Both the position numbers and the translations under genes were made by a program. The notes under the pieces are model-generated. The model saw nothing but the letters and a program-made list of their open reading frames with translations, was not told where the DNA came from and did no database searches. From Plantago major (taxonomy: Eukaryota > Streptophyta > Magnoliopsida > Lamiales > Plantaginaceae), in NCBI GenBank assembly GCA_026545765.1, contig CM048842.1, forward strand, positions 48,989,431 to 49,053,430: a stretch of DNA of 64,000 nucleotides, in the 5' to 3' direction. Positions 35,137 through 46,700 of this stretch are shown here, piece by piece (the first letter of the stretch is position 1; each line of letters opens with the position of its first letter).

Positions 35137-35426
35137 TCCCTCTATCCCAGAACAAATATCACATTTTGACGTTTTGCAATAAACATTTTTCAACTTTGAC
35201 TCCAATTTAATCTTAAACCATAAATATAAAATGTTAAATTAAATTATATAATGAAACTTTAGCTTTTTTACATTCAACAACATTTTTCAACTTCCCTAAA
35301 GTTTCATTATATAATTTAATTGAACATTTTACATTAATGGTTTAAGATTAAATCGGAGTTAAAAGTTGAAAAATGTTGACTATAAAAAGTCAAAATGTGA
35401 TATTTGTTTTCGGACGGAGAAGGAAG
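35137..35426. mobile_element. Foldback MITE (mariner-like)
   Basis: Nearly the whole element is two inverted arms of about 130 bp: 'aacaaatatcacattttgac' and 'attatataatgaaactttag' are present on both arms. TA borders at 35135-35136 and 35427-35428. A transcript would fold into a long hairpin. Confidence 0.8.
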
Positions 35427-35945
35427 TAATTTTTTATGATAAAAGAAAATTTGAGTTAGGAGAGTATAATATAGAAAATCTTTGGTTTTGGAATTAAGAT
35501 GGGAGCAGGTACCTCAGTTTAATGGAGACATGTGTGACTGCCTGTCTTTCTCGGAATCTAATAATTTGGTACTTTCTGCGCTTCCAAATTAATATAATCG
35601 TGTCTGCCCCTTTGATTTTGAATCCTTTCTTCTCTTCTTTTCTTCTTTTTGGGTGCATTTTGCACTGACTACTATACTTGCGTGAAAAGTCACGAAAGAT
35701 AATCCTTTCGCCGGAAAAGCAAGTGATGGTAACTGTAACTGGATTAATTACCCATCAGCACAACTTGGATGTCCAATTTACTGGAAAACAACACATTTTT
35801 TTCCTATTACTGTTGGATCACACTGCTTTCAGAACACCAACATATTGTACTGACAAGTAAACAATATTCACATGGGCCCATACTAGCCCTATACAGGGAT
35901 CACGTGACCCAAACTCAAACAATGCCCAACTTTGTGTTAATATTA

Positions 35946-36156
35946 TTCTTGGATCGAAACACATTTTTTTTTTTATTGAATTTTTGACTGAATTAATCTT
36001 AATCATGAATGTAAAATGTTTAATTTTTTTATATAATGAAAATTTAGGGGCTAAATTTTCATTATATAAAAAAATTAAACATTTTACATTTGCGGTGTAA
36101 AATTAATTCGTAGTCAAAAAAAAAATTTAATAAAAAAACGTGTTTCGAAGACAAGA
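35946..36156. mobile_element. Foldback MITE, second copy of the type
   Basis: Arms of about 100 bp: 'aaatgtaaaatgtttaattt' and 'tttatataatgaaaatttag' occur inverted around 36050-36056. Related in its inner arm to 35137 and to the fragments at 6395 and 52700. Confidence 0.75.
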
Positions 36157-37054
36157 AAGTAGTACTTTATGGCTTTTCAAATAATAACAAATCTGTTAGA
36201 GATAAATATGTACACGAGTTTGTATCTCGTTAGTTAGACTTTTACTAGATGAAGTATTATCTGTTATAATTAATCTTCTAGATGTAGTCAAATAACGTGT
36301 AGATAAGCTTTAGACGATTCTTTCATACTTGTATATATACTTCATGTATTACTAGTTGAATATACGGAATAACACTACAGTTATTTCTTAATACGTTATC
36401 AGTACGATAGTGCTCGACCAAGTATCCACCACTGTTCGAAATTTGTGATGGTTGCCGATCCAACTCGAATGTTGCTTACTTATGACCCTGAGCACTTTCA
36501 TCCATATTACTACTACGCCTATGGTGATTAGGCCATAAACATTAAGATTGGCCAACAAAACTATATCCGCACGAAGACCAACAAACGAAAATCTCTTTTG
36601 CTTTTTTTTTTATTCTCCCCCGCAGGACTTGCTTATGTGATTATCTCTCAATTAATTTGGTACATGAATATTGATCAATTCTTCATCAATTATGAGACAC
36701 CATTGACGAGGCTCTACATAGTACATGCTCGGATTATACTCGTGTTTAGACGAAACTTTGCCGTGAAACCGATGAAGAAAGATAAAGTGGATGGAGTAGA
36801 GACAACTTACTAATGATCCGATCTCTTATTTCCTCATGATTTGATTACTTTTATAATTCATTTTTTTTATTTTAAATCATGCATGTATATTGATCTTAAC
36901 TCTATACTTTTCGTTGCATGCATGTGGTGACCATCGATCAATTTCGGAGCATCAACCTATCGAGCTAATTATCCCTAAACTGGAGTTACAAGATCATTGC
37001 CCATATCAAGATAAGTTTTATTGTGTCTTCACTCTTATTATATAATATTATTTA

Positions 37055-38227
37055 GAGTTTTTTTTTTTTTTGCACTAATAACTTTTGCCTGTTTTTTAAA
37101 CTTACCCCACAAACTTTTTTTTTTTTTTTGCATTTCACACCAAAACTTTTAGTAATATTTTGACGTTACACCAAAAATTGACGTCCGTTAAGTTTGTATT
37201 TTAAATCACACCAAAACCTTTTAAAAAAATTGCACCCGCTACCAAAACCTTTTTTTGTTTTTTAAATCATACCAGAACCTTTCTTGATTAATTTGAGTAA
37301 TCAAAATATATGTTCGCATGAATTGTTTGGGGTTGCTAGTCTAGTGATGGTTGGAATATGCATCATATTTGCCATGACTTTTACCTTTTGCAATCAAATT
37401 CTTCATATAATTTGTTGGTTCAGTGTAGTGATTTAAGGAACTGCATATGTACCCCCTGCCAATTGCGTATGTTCCTGTGTTTGGATCTAAAAAATGACAC
37501 AAAACTACTTATATGTATGTGGAACGAGCATATATATTTTGTGCCTTCATTTTTGTAATTTTATTGAAGCAACTAATTGAGGGATGGAATGTAAAGAGAG
37601 TTCGAACACTTAATTTTATAGATAGAATGTATGCAAAGTAATATACTAATAAATTTTATCATTTTTTATCTGTGTACTATGGAATTTCACATTCGCCAGA
37701 TACATATGCAATATCTTATTGTTATATCTATCATAAAAGAAACTTATTGTCATATTTAGCTAACAAATGAAGAAAGTGTGTTTAGTAGACAAAATACACT
37801 GGTGTATCATGTTTATGGAGTGAGTGATAAGAGTTGATCATTCTCTATTCTCTTAGGGATAGGATATGGTTTGGTATGTAGCTTCTGTGGTTGTAAAGTA
37901 AAGTATCGTTGTTGGTTTGTGACTCGGATTGTAATCCTTATTTTTCGGAACACTTCTTGTGTTCTTTTTGTTGGAATAAAATTTAAAAAATTTCAAAATG
38001 AATAAATTATTACTATATAGAAAGATTCTGGTGGCGAAGACAAGTTTTTTCAAAGGTTTTGGTGTAATTTAAAAATAAGTTAACGGTAACTTAACGGCCA
38101 TCCAACCTTTGTGTAATGTTAAATTTTTTATAAACTTTTTAGTGTGAAATGCAAAAAAAAAAAAAAAAAAGGTTGTGGAGTAAGTTAAAAAACAGGCAAA
38201 AGTTATTAGTGCAAAAAAATTTTTCTC
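37055..38227. mobile_element. Mutator-like TIR element with 9-bp duplication
   Basis: TATTATTTA flanks both sides exactly (37046-37054 and 38228-38236), the 9-bp duplication expected of Mutator-like elements. Long terminal inverted repeats (GAG..., then TTTTTTTGCACTAATAAC, TTTTGCCTGTTTTTTAA, TTTGCATTTCACAC) extend over about 110-200 bp on each side. No transposase is recognised inside, so it is non-autonomous. It is inserted in the copia fossil and is therefore the younger of the two. Confidence 0.85.
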
Positions 38228-40014
38228 TATTATTTATAATATTAAAGAAAATTTATCATATCCCCTGAAGTGGATATTTGATATAAAATATCATAGACCG
38301 GAAGTGGTCAAGAATTGATTCCTTGAGAATTTCTGAAATTCCAAAGAAGTATGGAATAACCAACCGGCGCAGTCGGGACAAAAACATCATAGATCGAAAG
38401 TGGTCAAGAATTGATGATTGATAGTTTTCGAAATTCCAAAGCTATATGGAATAACCAACCGGCGTAGTTGGGATATATCATGTTCAAAATCATGCACACC
38501 ATATTAAACGATGTTATTGATGGTGATGCAAATAAAGTGTGTATATCCAACCGGCGTAGTTGGATATATCAAAATAACTTATGTTGCGAGACAGTTAATG
38601 ATGATGATATGCTAGAAAAGCATACACTATGTTTCATGCCTCTAATATGCTAATATACTAGCAATATCGTGAAAAAGTCATGTGTCATTGCTCGAGGCAA
38701 ATATGACAATATATAGGCAAGTGAGGCCAAAATATGCTTTGGATGATAGTGCATCAACACATAGCATATTCAATAATGTAATTGGTAAAACATTTATGGT
38801 GCCATGAGCATTATATTGTAAATGCTCAAGTTTATATATACCCTCCATTGGGGATGGATTATGTCGAGAAGACTCGAGTTTGTACTCTCACGAAACTGTG
38901 CTAAAAAAACATATATTAGACTAAATTCCTGAAGGAATTGATATTATTTGTCTTGCCATGGAAGGCACATCGACCGTGTCCAATTGTCACATTATTAAAA
39001 GTCCAAATTCAAGTGATGTATTAGAGAGATCTCGATGTGACAAATTAGGTCATCCGGGTATAACTTACCCGTTGTTGTGAAACATGAAGTTTCCATATAA
39101 TTATGTGCTGAAAGCTTTCTCATGTTGTAATTATTATGGCAAGACACAACACTGAGATTAAGCATGAAAATGGAGATCTTAAAATGAGCAAAAGTCACAC
39201 TTTTAAAAGTTGAATATAAGTGGCCAGAAACCCACAAGTATAATCTCCAATTGAGGCCAATTTTATTTTCAGCACAAGAAAATCCAACTGTGCAAATATA
39301 TTGACTCCCTACAATATTGTTTTTCGCAGAGAACTAATGCGTGAAATATATGAAATGTTTGCATGCATATATGATTATCTAAGCTGGGCATGGTAATTTT
39401 TATTATGAGCCCTTATTACTAGTAAAAGCTAGTTTTTCCCAGCTTAGGGGAGGAAGAACATGGGAAGCTGGTAAAAACAAATTCGTAGAGCGAATTGATC
39501 CCCATATATATGAAAGTTCAAACTTGAACTAAAGATTTATATACAGGTTCATGTTACTATATCAAGATATATTCAAACATAAAATTTTATGGTTTGAATG
39601 TTAACCCGCTACGACCCTATATTTTGAGGTGTACCGAGTTGCATATTGATTATAGAATGGTATGTGTTGGACATTGAGATAACTTGCCTTGTATTAATGA
39701 TTATTCACCTGAGTGAAATACGGTTCCAGTGCTAACTACAATAGAAGAATAATGGCAAGATAAAACAGTTGGTACTCTTGAGGAGTAATGAATGCCATGA
39801 ATGGCATAGATATCTGAATTAAAATAGATGGCCTATATGGAAGGAAATGGTACCTACAAACAATATTCAGATATCGATGATCAGTACTAACATGGAAAAA
39901 TCTAGCAAAGAGTTTTGATATACCGGTATACATGGAACCGAGAGACGTATAAGCATATGCGAAATCGATGGCCATGTAAATGGGGATCTTACATATGAGT
40001 CCATTCGATGACAT

Positions 40015-40015
40015 C

Positions 40016-40062
<47 letters not shown>
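40015..40062. repeat. (GAT)n microsatellite in copia fossil 1
   Basis: About 16 GAT/ATG units. The matching place in fossil 2 (near 45435) has only a few units, so the expansion arose after the elements diverged. Confidence 0.95.
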
Positions 40063-41546
40063 AGAAAATGAGCTCATGGACTTGAGGTCCTTTTGATCAA
40101 AGGAACTCGAAATCCATACAGTACCTTTTGTTTTATCGAGTCAAATGGCATGTGCATTTAGATACTAAGCATTGCATCATAATATGTTTATGCTTGCATA
40201 GTATACATTATTTAGTTTTTCTAGTATTCTTAAGCATCATGTTACATATTAACATGTTATTCTTATTGAATGTTATCACTTAGACATAACCTGCAGGTTG
40301 TATGCATGAATTGTGACTGATTTGACATACATGTCATATAATTTGAGAAAGTTCAATGAGGGGAGATATCATCTCCGGAAGTGAGTCCCAAAAGGAGACT
40401 AAAAGTATCATGTCGGCGAACATGGATTGAACGAGGAAAGTTCTTGAGGAACTAATATTTACCTCTATACTAATTTCATAGTCAACTTCACATTGACAAA
40501 ATACGGATGAGATTCACAACAGTGAATAGTGAAGTATGAGATATGATTCTCATGACTCGTGAAGAGTATTATTGGTTACATCGATGTTAATTAACTCAAC
40601 CTGAAGTTTGAGCATGTAAGAGATTACAAGAGGTATTCTTATTATTCTTGAGATTCGCATAGTCCAGAAGTACCACGAACAATTGAGCTATCAAGAGCTA
40701 CAATGATCCTTACTATACTTCCTGAAGAAGGTACATGAATTAATGGATGTTGAGCAACGATGATTATTTTTGCGCAAAGCATGAGAAATGGTTGCACTCT
40801 TTTTCCCTTTCTAGGTTTTTATCCCATTGGATTTTTCCTAGCGAGGTTTTTTAACGAAACAACATTATAAGCGCTTATATATCTCCATGACTGTGAAACT
40901 GTTTGGTAAAGATAAGATTTATGGGCTTGTTGGATATCTTTACAATATAATGGAGTGATGTTATGGAACATTGAAACTATATGATATTTTAAGTGTTTGA
41001 AAAAGTTCTTCCTGAAGAAGACAACTCGTATATTACAGAAGTTCTTCTATGTCATTATCTATGAGAAGAAGATTCCATCGAAGTACAACATATTTGAAGA
41101 TTTGCTCCACCAAATTACATCCAACATCATCATTTGGAAAGTTGGTTTAGAAGGTTGAAATTTGCAATAGTTCGAAGAAGTACAATGATACATCAATCAG
41201 GGGAAATGGATACGCACTGCACTCTTTTTATCTTGACTATGTTTTTTTATCCCACTGGGTTTTTCTTAGCAATATTTTTAATGAGGCAGTATTCCCACAG
41301 CGTATCAAAGTATCAACGATCATCAACTCATGTTCATTTAAGGGGAGTGTTATAGATAAATGTACACGAGTTTGTATCTCGTTAGACTTTTACTAGATGA
41401 AGTATTATCTGTTGTAATTACTCTTCTAGATGTAGTCAAATACCTTGTAGATAAGCTCTAGAAGATTCTCTCATACTTGTATATATACTCCATGTACTAC
41501 TAGTTGAATATACAGAATAACACTACAGTTATTTCTCAATAAAATC

Positions 41547-43704
41547 TACTTAAAACTTCAAAATAACCTGTCTTCGTCCTCACTAATCACTCTGCTATAC
41601 ACCACAACTATCAACTCTGCTATAATCAATTCACTGCTAAAAATAACAGAAACACGAATTTTTATTTTTACTTCAAATTAGTCCATCTTCTTCCTCTCTC
41701 CCTAATCGTCCCAGCTGAAAACCCATCCAAACCCCGGTTATTTTTACAAAGTCTTATAAAAGTCCAAAGATTCCAAAAAGTCCTTCGATAACCCAATTAT
41801 TCAGATTTTGCGGATCCGGGTTCAAGCCTAGCAAATTTTAGATTCGGGTCGCATGGGTTATCCGGGTTAAGTATAAAACTTACTTTTTTCGCTTTAAGCG
41901 CCTCATTTCTTTTCTCTTCATTGTTTCTTCCCAACAAATCTCTCTGAATTTTCTCCTTTGAAACCCTAGTCACCAAATCTCCCTTCACCAGCAATCGATC
42001 TGATCTTCATCTCGATCTCTTCATCTTCACCAAAACTCTTCATCTCGATCTGATCTTCGTCTTCACCAACAATCAATCCACCTCTTCATCTTCATCAGAA
42101 ATCGATCTACTCTACATCTCGATCTGCTCTTCGTCTTCACCAGCTTTCAATTTCGGTAACAAGCTTATGCTTCGTATTTTATGCTCCACATATCGAGAAG
42201 AATATTTACGGATCTGTCGATTTTGTGGTTGATAAATGCGTCGAGCTGAATCATTGTCTCGATCGTGATGATCTCATTTCTGCCAGCACTTCGGTATGCA
42301 CTTCTGCTCTTAGTTTAGGTCTATGTAATTTTTAATCTATGTGCATTGTGTTAATGGTGGAAATTCGGTTCTGGATGTTTATGTTGATGATGGATGTGTA
42401 GTGGAATTTATGTGTTGATTATTGCGATTAGCTTCATTTTTCATTAGGTTTTAAGCGACAGCTTGTTTAGTGTAGCTATATTTGATTATTTTTTGTTGAC
42501 ACATAATGACTAAAGCTTAGGAGTTGCTTTGATTTAGGAGTTTCTTTAGTATGATACTGATGATTGAAACATGATTTATTAGAAATTGTCTAGTTTTTTT
42601 AATAAATGTTCTAGGTTTTAGTAGAAATTGTCATTGTTGTTCTATGTTGTTGGTTTAGTGTGAAAAAATAGATGCGTTATATATTGTTTAGGTTTTTGTA
42701 TAATTGGTGTATGTTTTAGTAGAAATTGTCTATGTTGTTCTGTGTTGTTGGTTTAGTTTTATGTATAAATAGTATATGTTTATGTATAAATTGTCTATGA
42801 TTTTATGTTGTTACATGTTGCTGGTCCAGTTTGAATGGTTTAATTTTTTTTTTATATAAATGGCCTATGTTTTAGCATAAATTCTCTATGTTGTTATGCG
42901 TTACTGGTTTAGTAATTGTCTAGTTTTTTTGTATAAATGTCATATGTTTTAGTAGAAATTGTCTATGTTCTTTGTTATTGGTTTGTTGTGAAAAGATATA
43001 TGTTTTATATATTGTCTAGTTTTTTTTGTATAAATGGCCTATGTTTTAGTATAAATTGTCTATGTTATTGTGTTGCTGTTTTAGTTTGAATGGTTTAATT
43101 TTTTGTATAAATGGTCTATGTTTATGTATAAATTTTCTATGTTTTTTGATGCTTTTGTTGTATGTATTAGGTTTTCGTAAAAATGGTGGTCGAACAAAAA
43201 AATTGATTGGTCACAAAAATTGAGACGTTGTTGAAGAAGGGGTTGACGAACAAGTCTGTGAAGAAAGCTATTTTGAGGATGCATTACATGTTTTGAAAAG
43301 ACATATGTATTTTATAGGTTGTAAATTTTGATATTTTTTTTATTATTTTGTGTATTGAAAATTTATTGGTTGACGAATGAAATTGAAGTTCATTTCTATT
43401 TTTCTAAATATTGTGTTTTGATTGGATAGATAGGTTGTTATTAATGATTGCATGCTAAACATAGACAATTTCACAATAAACATAAACAATTTGATGATAA
43501 ACATAGGCAATTTGATGTAAAATATCAATATATTTGGATATATAGACACAACTGGTGTAAGGTTTAAAAAAAATTCAAAATCATATTGTCTAGTTTTAGG
43601 GTAAATTGTCTATGTTTGTCAGTTATGGAGAAAAGTCCGGACTCTTCAATATGTAAGGACTCTCTATTCTTAAAAAAAAATAATAATAAAATAAAATAAA
43701 ATAA

Positions 43705-43739
<35 letters not shown>
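41547..43739. other. Intergenic stretch with CT-rich repeats and a possible exon remnant
   Basis: 41950-42160 is CT-rich with repeated 'cttcatctcgatctgatctt' units, like a plant 5' UTR. Next to it, 42145-42300 stays open in one plus-strand frame (including YAPHIEKNIYGSVDFVVDKC) before a donor-like gtatgcac. I do not recognise it; it may be a gene fragment captured by a transposon. No complete gene is supported. Confidence 0.35.
42590..43160. repeat. Degenerate tandem repeat with TTGTCTATGTT units
   Basis: Many variants of 'gtataaatggtctatgtttt' and 'agtagaaattgtctatgttg', with spacing varying from about 50 to 110 bp. Isolated copies continue to about 43615 in inverted form (acatagacaatttcac). 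Confidence 0.75.

Positions 43740-43740
<1 letters not shown>
43670..43740. repeat. (ATAAA)n/(AAT)n microsatellite
   Basis: Poly-A, then ATAAA units, then a run of AAT units directly before the target duplication of copia fossil 2. Confidence 0.95.
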
Positions 43741-43742
<2 letters not shown>

Positions 43743-43744
43743 TG

Positions 43745-46700
43745 TGTTAGAAATTATATAGCTACTATGATAGGAAAGAAGAACAATAAGAATGAAGAGA
43801 GTAGAGTAGAAGAACATTGCATTCTATTATCAAGTGATACAAGTCCCTACAACATACATCATGAGCCACTATTTATAGGCTACAAGTAGGAGGAGATTTA
43901 ATCTCATCATAATGTATACACATTTAGTGGGGGTAATTTATTGGTGTTGTAACTTACAAGAGTTACAAAAAGGATTCATGGAGGAGTGGAGGAGGTTAAT
44001 GGACATTCATTATATTATTACATAACACTCCCCCTTGAATGTCCATTGACTTGGGAATGTGCCTCGTTAAAACCTTACTAGCAAAAACCGTGTGGGAAAA
44101 AGTCTAGTGAAGGAAAAAAGAGTACATCATTCTTATTAAAAGAAAATACGCTCTGTTAATACTGCCTCGTTAAAAACCTTGCTAAGAAAAACCCAGTGGG
44201 AAAAACCTTAATCAAGGAAAAGAGTGCAGTGCGTATTTGCTCCCCCTCATGAGTGCATCATTTCATTTATATCCACCATATTCATATTGTCTTCTGGACA
44301 ATTTGTTGATCGACATTCTCAACATTATACGTTGAACGTAAAGTGCTTCATTGCGAACTTCATCCATCATGTATTTGAATTATTTTCGATGTGCATCGAA
44401 TGTCCCTCCGATCCATATATTGTTTGTCACATAAGTACTTAGTGTTTCTGCATGGTTAGAATAAGAACACAAAAAATTTGTCGATATATACGTTTATCTT
44501 CATGAGAAGAACGTACGTCTCGAGCACTTGAAGAATTAAATTTCTTCAAACTATATTTTAAGTTTTCTTCAATAGGATATAGTGTTTACTTTGAAAACTT
44601 TGCAAAAGATCTTGTCACAAGTAAATGAGTTCTAAATCTCCATCATATATGCGCTTAAAATGTTGCCTCGTTAAAAACTTTATTAGGAAAAACCCAATGG
44701 GATAAAAACCTAGCAAGGGAAAAAGAGTGCAGTAATCGCTCATAGAATGCGCAAATGTACTCATGCAGAGAACTAATGCTTGAAGCATACAAAAGTTGTA
44801 TGCATACATCAATTTCTAAGCTGGACATTATATTATCATGAGCCCTAGTTTTCCCAGCTTAGGGGAGGAAGAACATGAATAAGCTGGCAAACAAATTCGT
44901 TGAGCGAATTGATCCCATTATTTTAAAAAGTTCAAACTTAAACTAAATATTCAGCTTCATGTTACTTTATCAAGATATGTTCAAACATGAAATTGTATGA
45001 TTTGAATGTTAACCCGCTATGACCCTATTTTGAGGCATACAGAGTTACATATCGATTATAGGATGACATGTGTTGGACATTGAGATATCTTGCCTTTTTG
45101 TACTAATGATTCATTCACCTCCGTGAAATACGGTTCCAATGCTAAGTACAATACAAGAAAATGGCAAGATAAAACAATTGGTACTCCTGAAAAGTAATGT
45201 ATGCCATAAAAGGCATAGATATCTGAACTATAATAGATGGCCTATATGAAATGAAATGGTACCTCCAAAAAATATTCAGATATCAATTATAAGTATTGAC
45301 TTAAAAAATCTAAGAAAGAGATTTGATACCGGTATATACTTGGAACCGAAATATTTTATAAGCATATGCAAAATCGATGGACAAAAATGATTTGACATGT
45401 AAATGGGGATCTTACATGTAAGTCCATTAGATAACATCATCATCATAATGATAGTAAATGAGTTCATGGACCAGAAGTCCGATTGATTGTGAATTCAAAT
45501 ACGTGCAACAGATTGCATTATCGAGTCAAATTTCATGTGCATTTAGATATTAAGTAATGCATCCTAATATGTTGATTAATCCTGCGTAGCTTACATTATT
45601 TAGTTTTTTCCAGTATCCTTATGTATCATTTTGTATACTTGCATGTTTATTCTTATATTGAATTATATTGAATGTTATCACTCATACAAAACCCTCAGGT
45701 TGTGCACATGAATAATGACTGGTTTGACTTACAAGTCATATGGTTTGAGAAAGTTCAATGAAGGGAGATATCATCTCTGACACTTAGTTGTCACAAAAGG
45801 AGATTAAAAAATCATGTTAACAAACATGGATTGAATGAGTAAAATTCTCAATACTCGTGAAGAGTAGTATTGGTTATACCAATGATAGCTCAACCTGTAG
45901 TTTGAGCATGTAAAGAATATTTTCAAAGATGACCTTGAGATTGACACGGTCCCGAAGTACCTTAATTATTTATCAAGTAAGAATTCATATTCTTAAAGGT
46001 TGAGTTAACAAGAAGTTTACAATTCCTTATTATACCTCCTGAAGAAGGTATGTATCTTGTAAAATGGAGATGAAAATTGTAAAACAATATGATAGGGAGT
46101 CAATATTTAGCACAGTTGGATTTTCTTGTGCTGAAAATAAATTTGCCCTTAAATTGGAGATCATATATGTGGGTTTCATACCACTTATATTTTATTCATT
46201 GTCAACTTTAAAAGTGTGACTTTTGGTCATTTCAAGATCTCCATTTCCAAGCTTAATCTCAGTGTTGTGTCTTGCCATAATAATAATTATAACACGAGAT
46301 AGCTTTCAGCACATAATTATATGGAAACTTCAGATTTCACAAGAATGGTTAATTTTTAACCGGATGGCCAAATTTTTCACATCAAATTTGCAGATGTCAA
46401 TATACGTATATATTATCACTTTGACATGTATACAAAAGTATTTTCAAAACTAGCCAGAATGATGTGACGTAAAGACATAAATCTTTGTCCTTTTGTATTT
46501 GACAAGACTTATAAGTACCCATTCAATGAGTAAGTCTAATATGTGCTCTTTTGGGGCACAAAGTTTGCTTGTAAGCATGCATTATATAATATGCCTGCTG
46601 AACATATTGCTTTTAATATGTATACTTGTCACGAGCAATAGTTATGTGCGTACAAAATGTTTCATTTCTGTTTTTAGAAGTCTTTGCTGTGGAAATTGTT

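Larger units (their letters stand above)
36194..41541 (+). mobile_element. Ty1/copia-type LTR fossil 1
   Basis: LTRs at 36194-36393 (200 bp) and 41348-41541 (194 bp) start TGTTA and show about a dozen substitutions. The 5-bp target duplication AAATC is exact (36189-36193, 41542-41546). A primer-site-like stretch follows the left LTR, and a polypurine tract (aaggggag) precedes the right one. The interior is heavily decayed, with no long open frame, so it is a broken fossil with many breaks. Only traces of the pol region and the family's 3' motif (cccactgggtttttc) remain. Its age is probably a few million years by LTR divergence. A Mutator-like element sits inside at 37055-38227. Confidence 0.85.
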
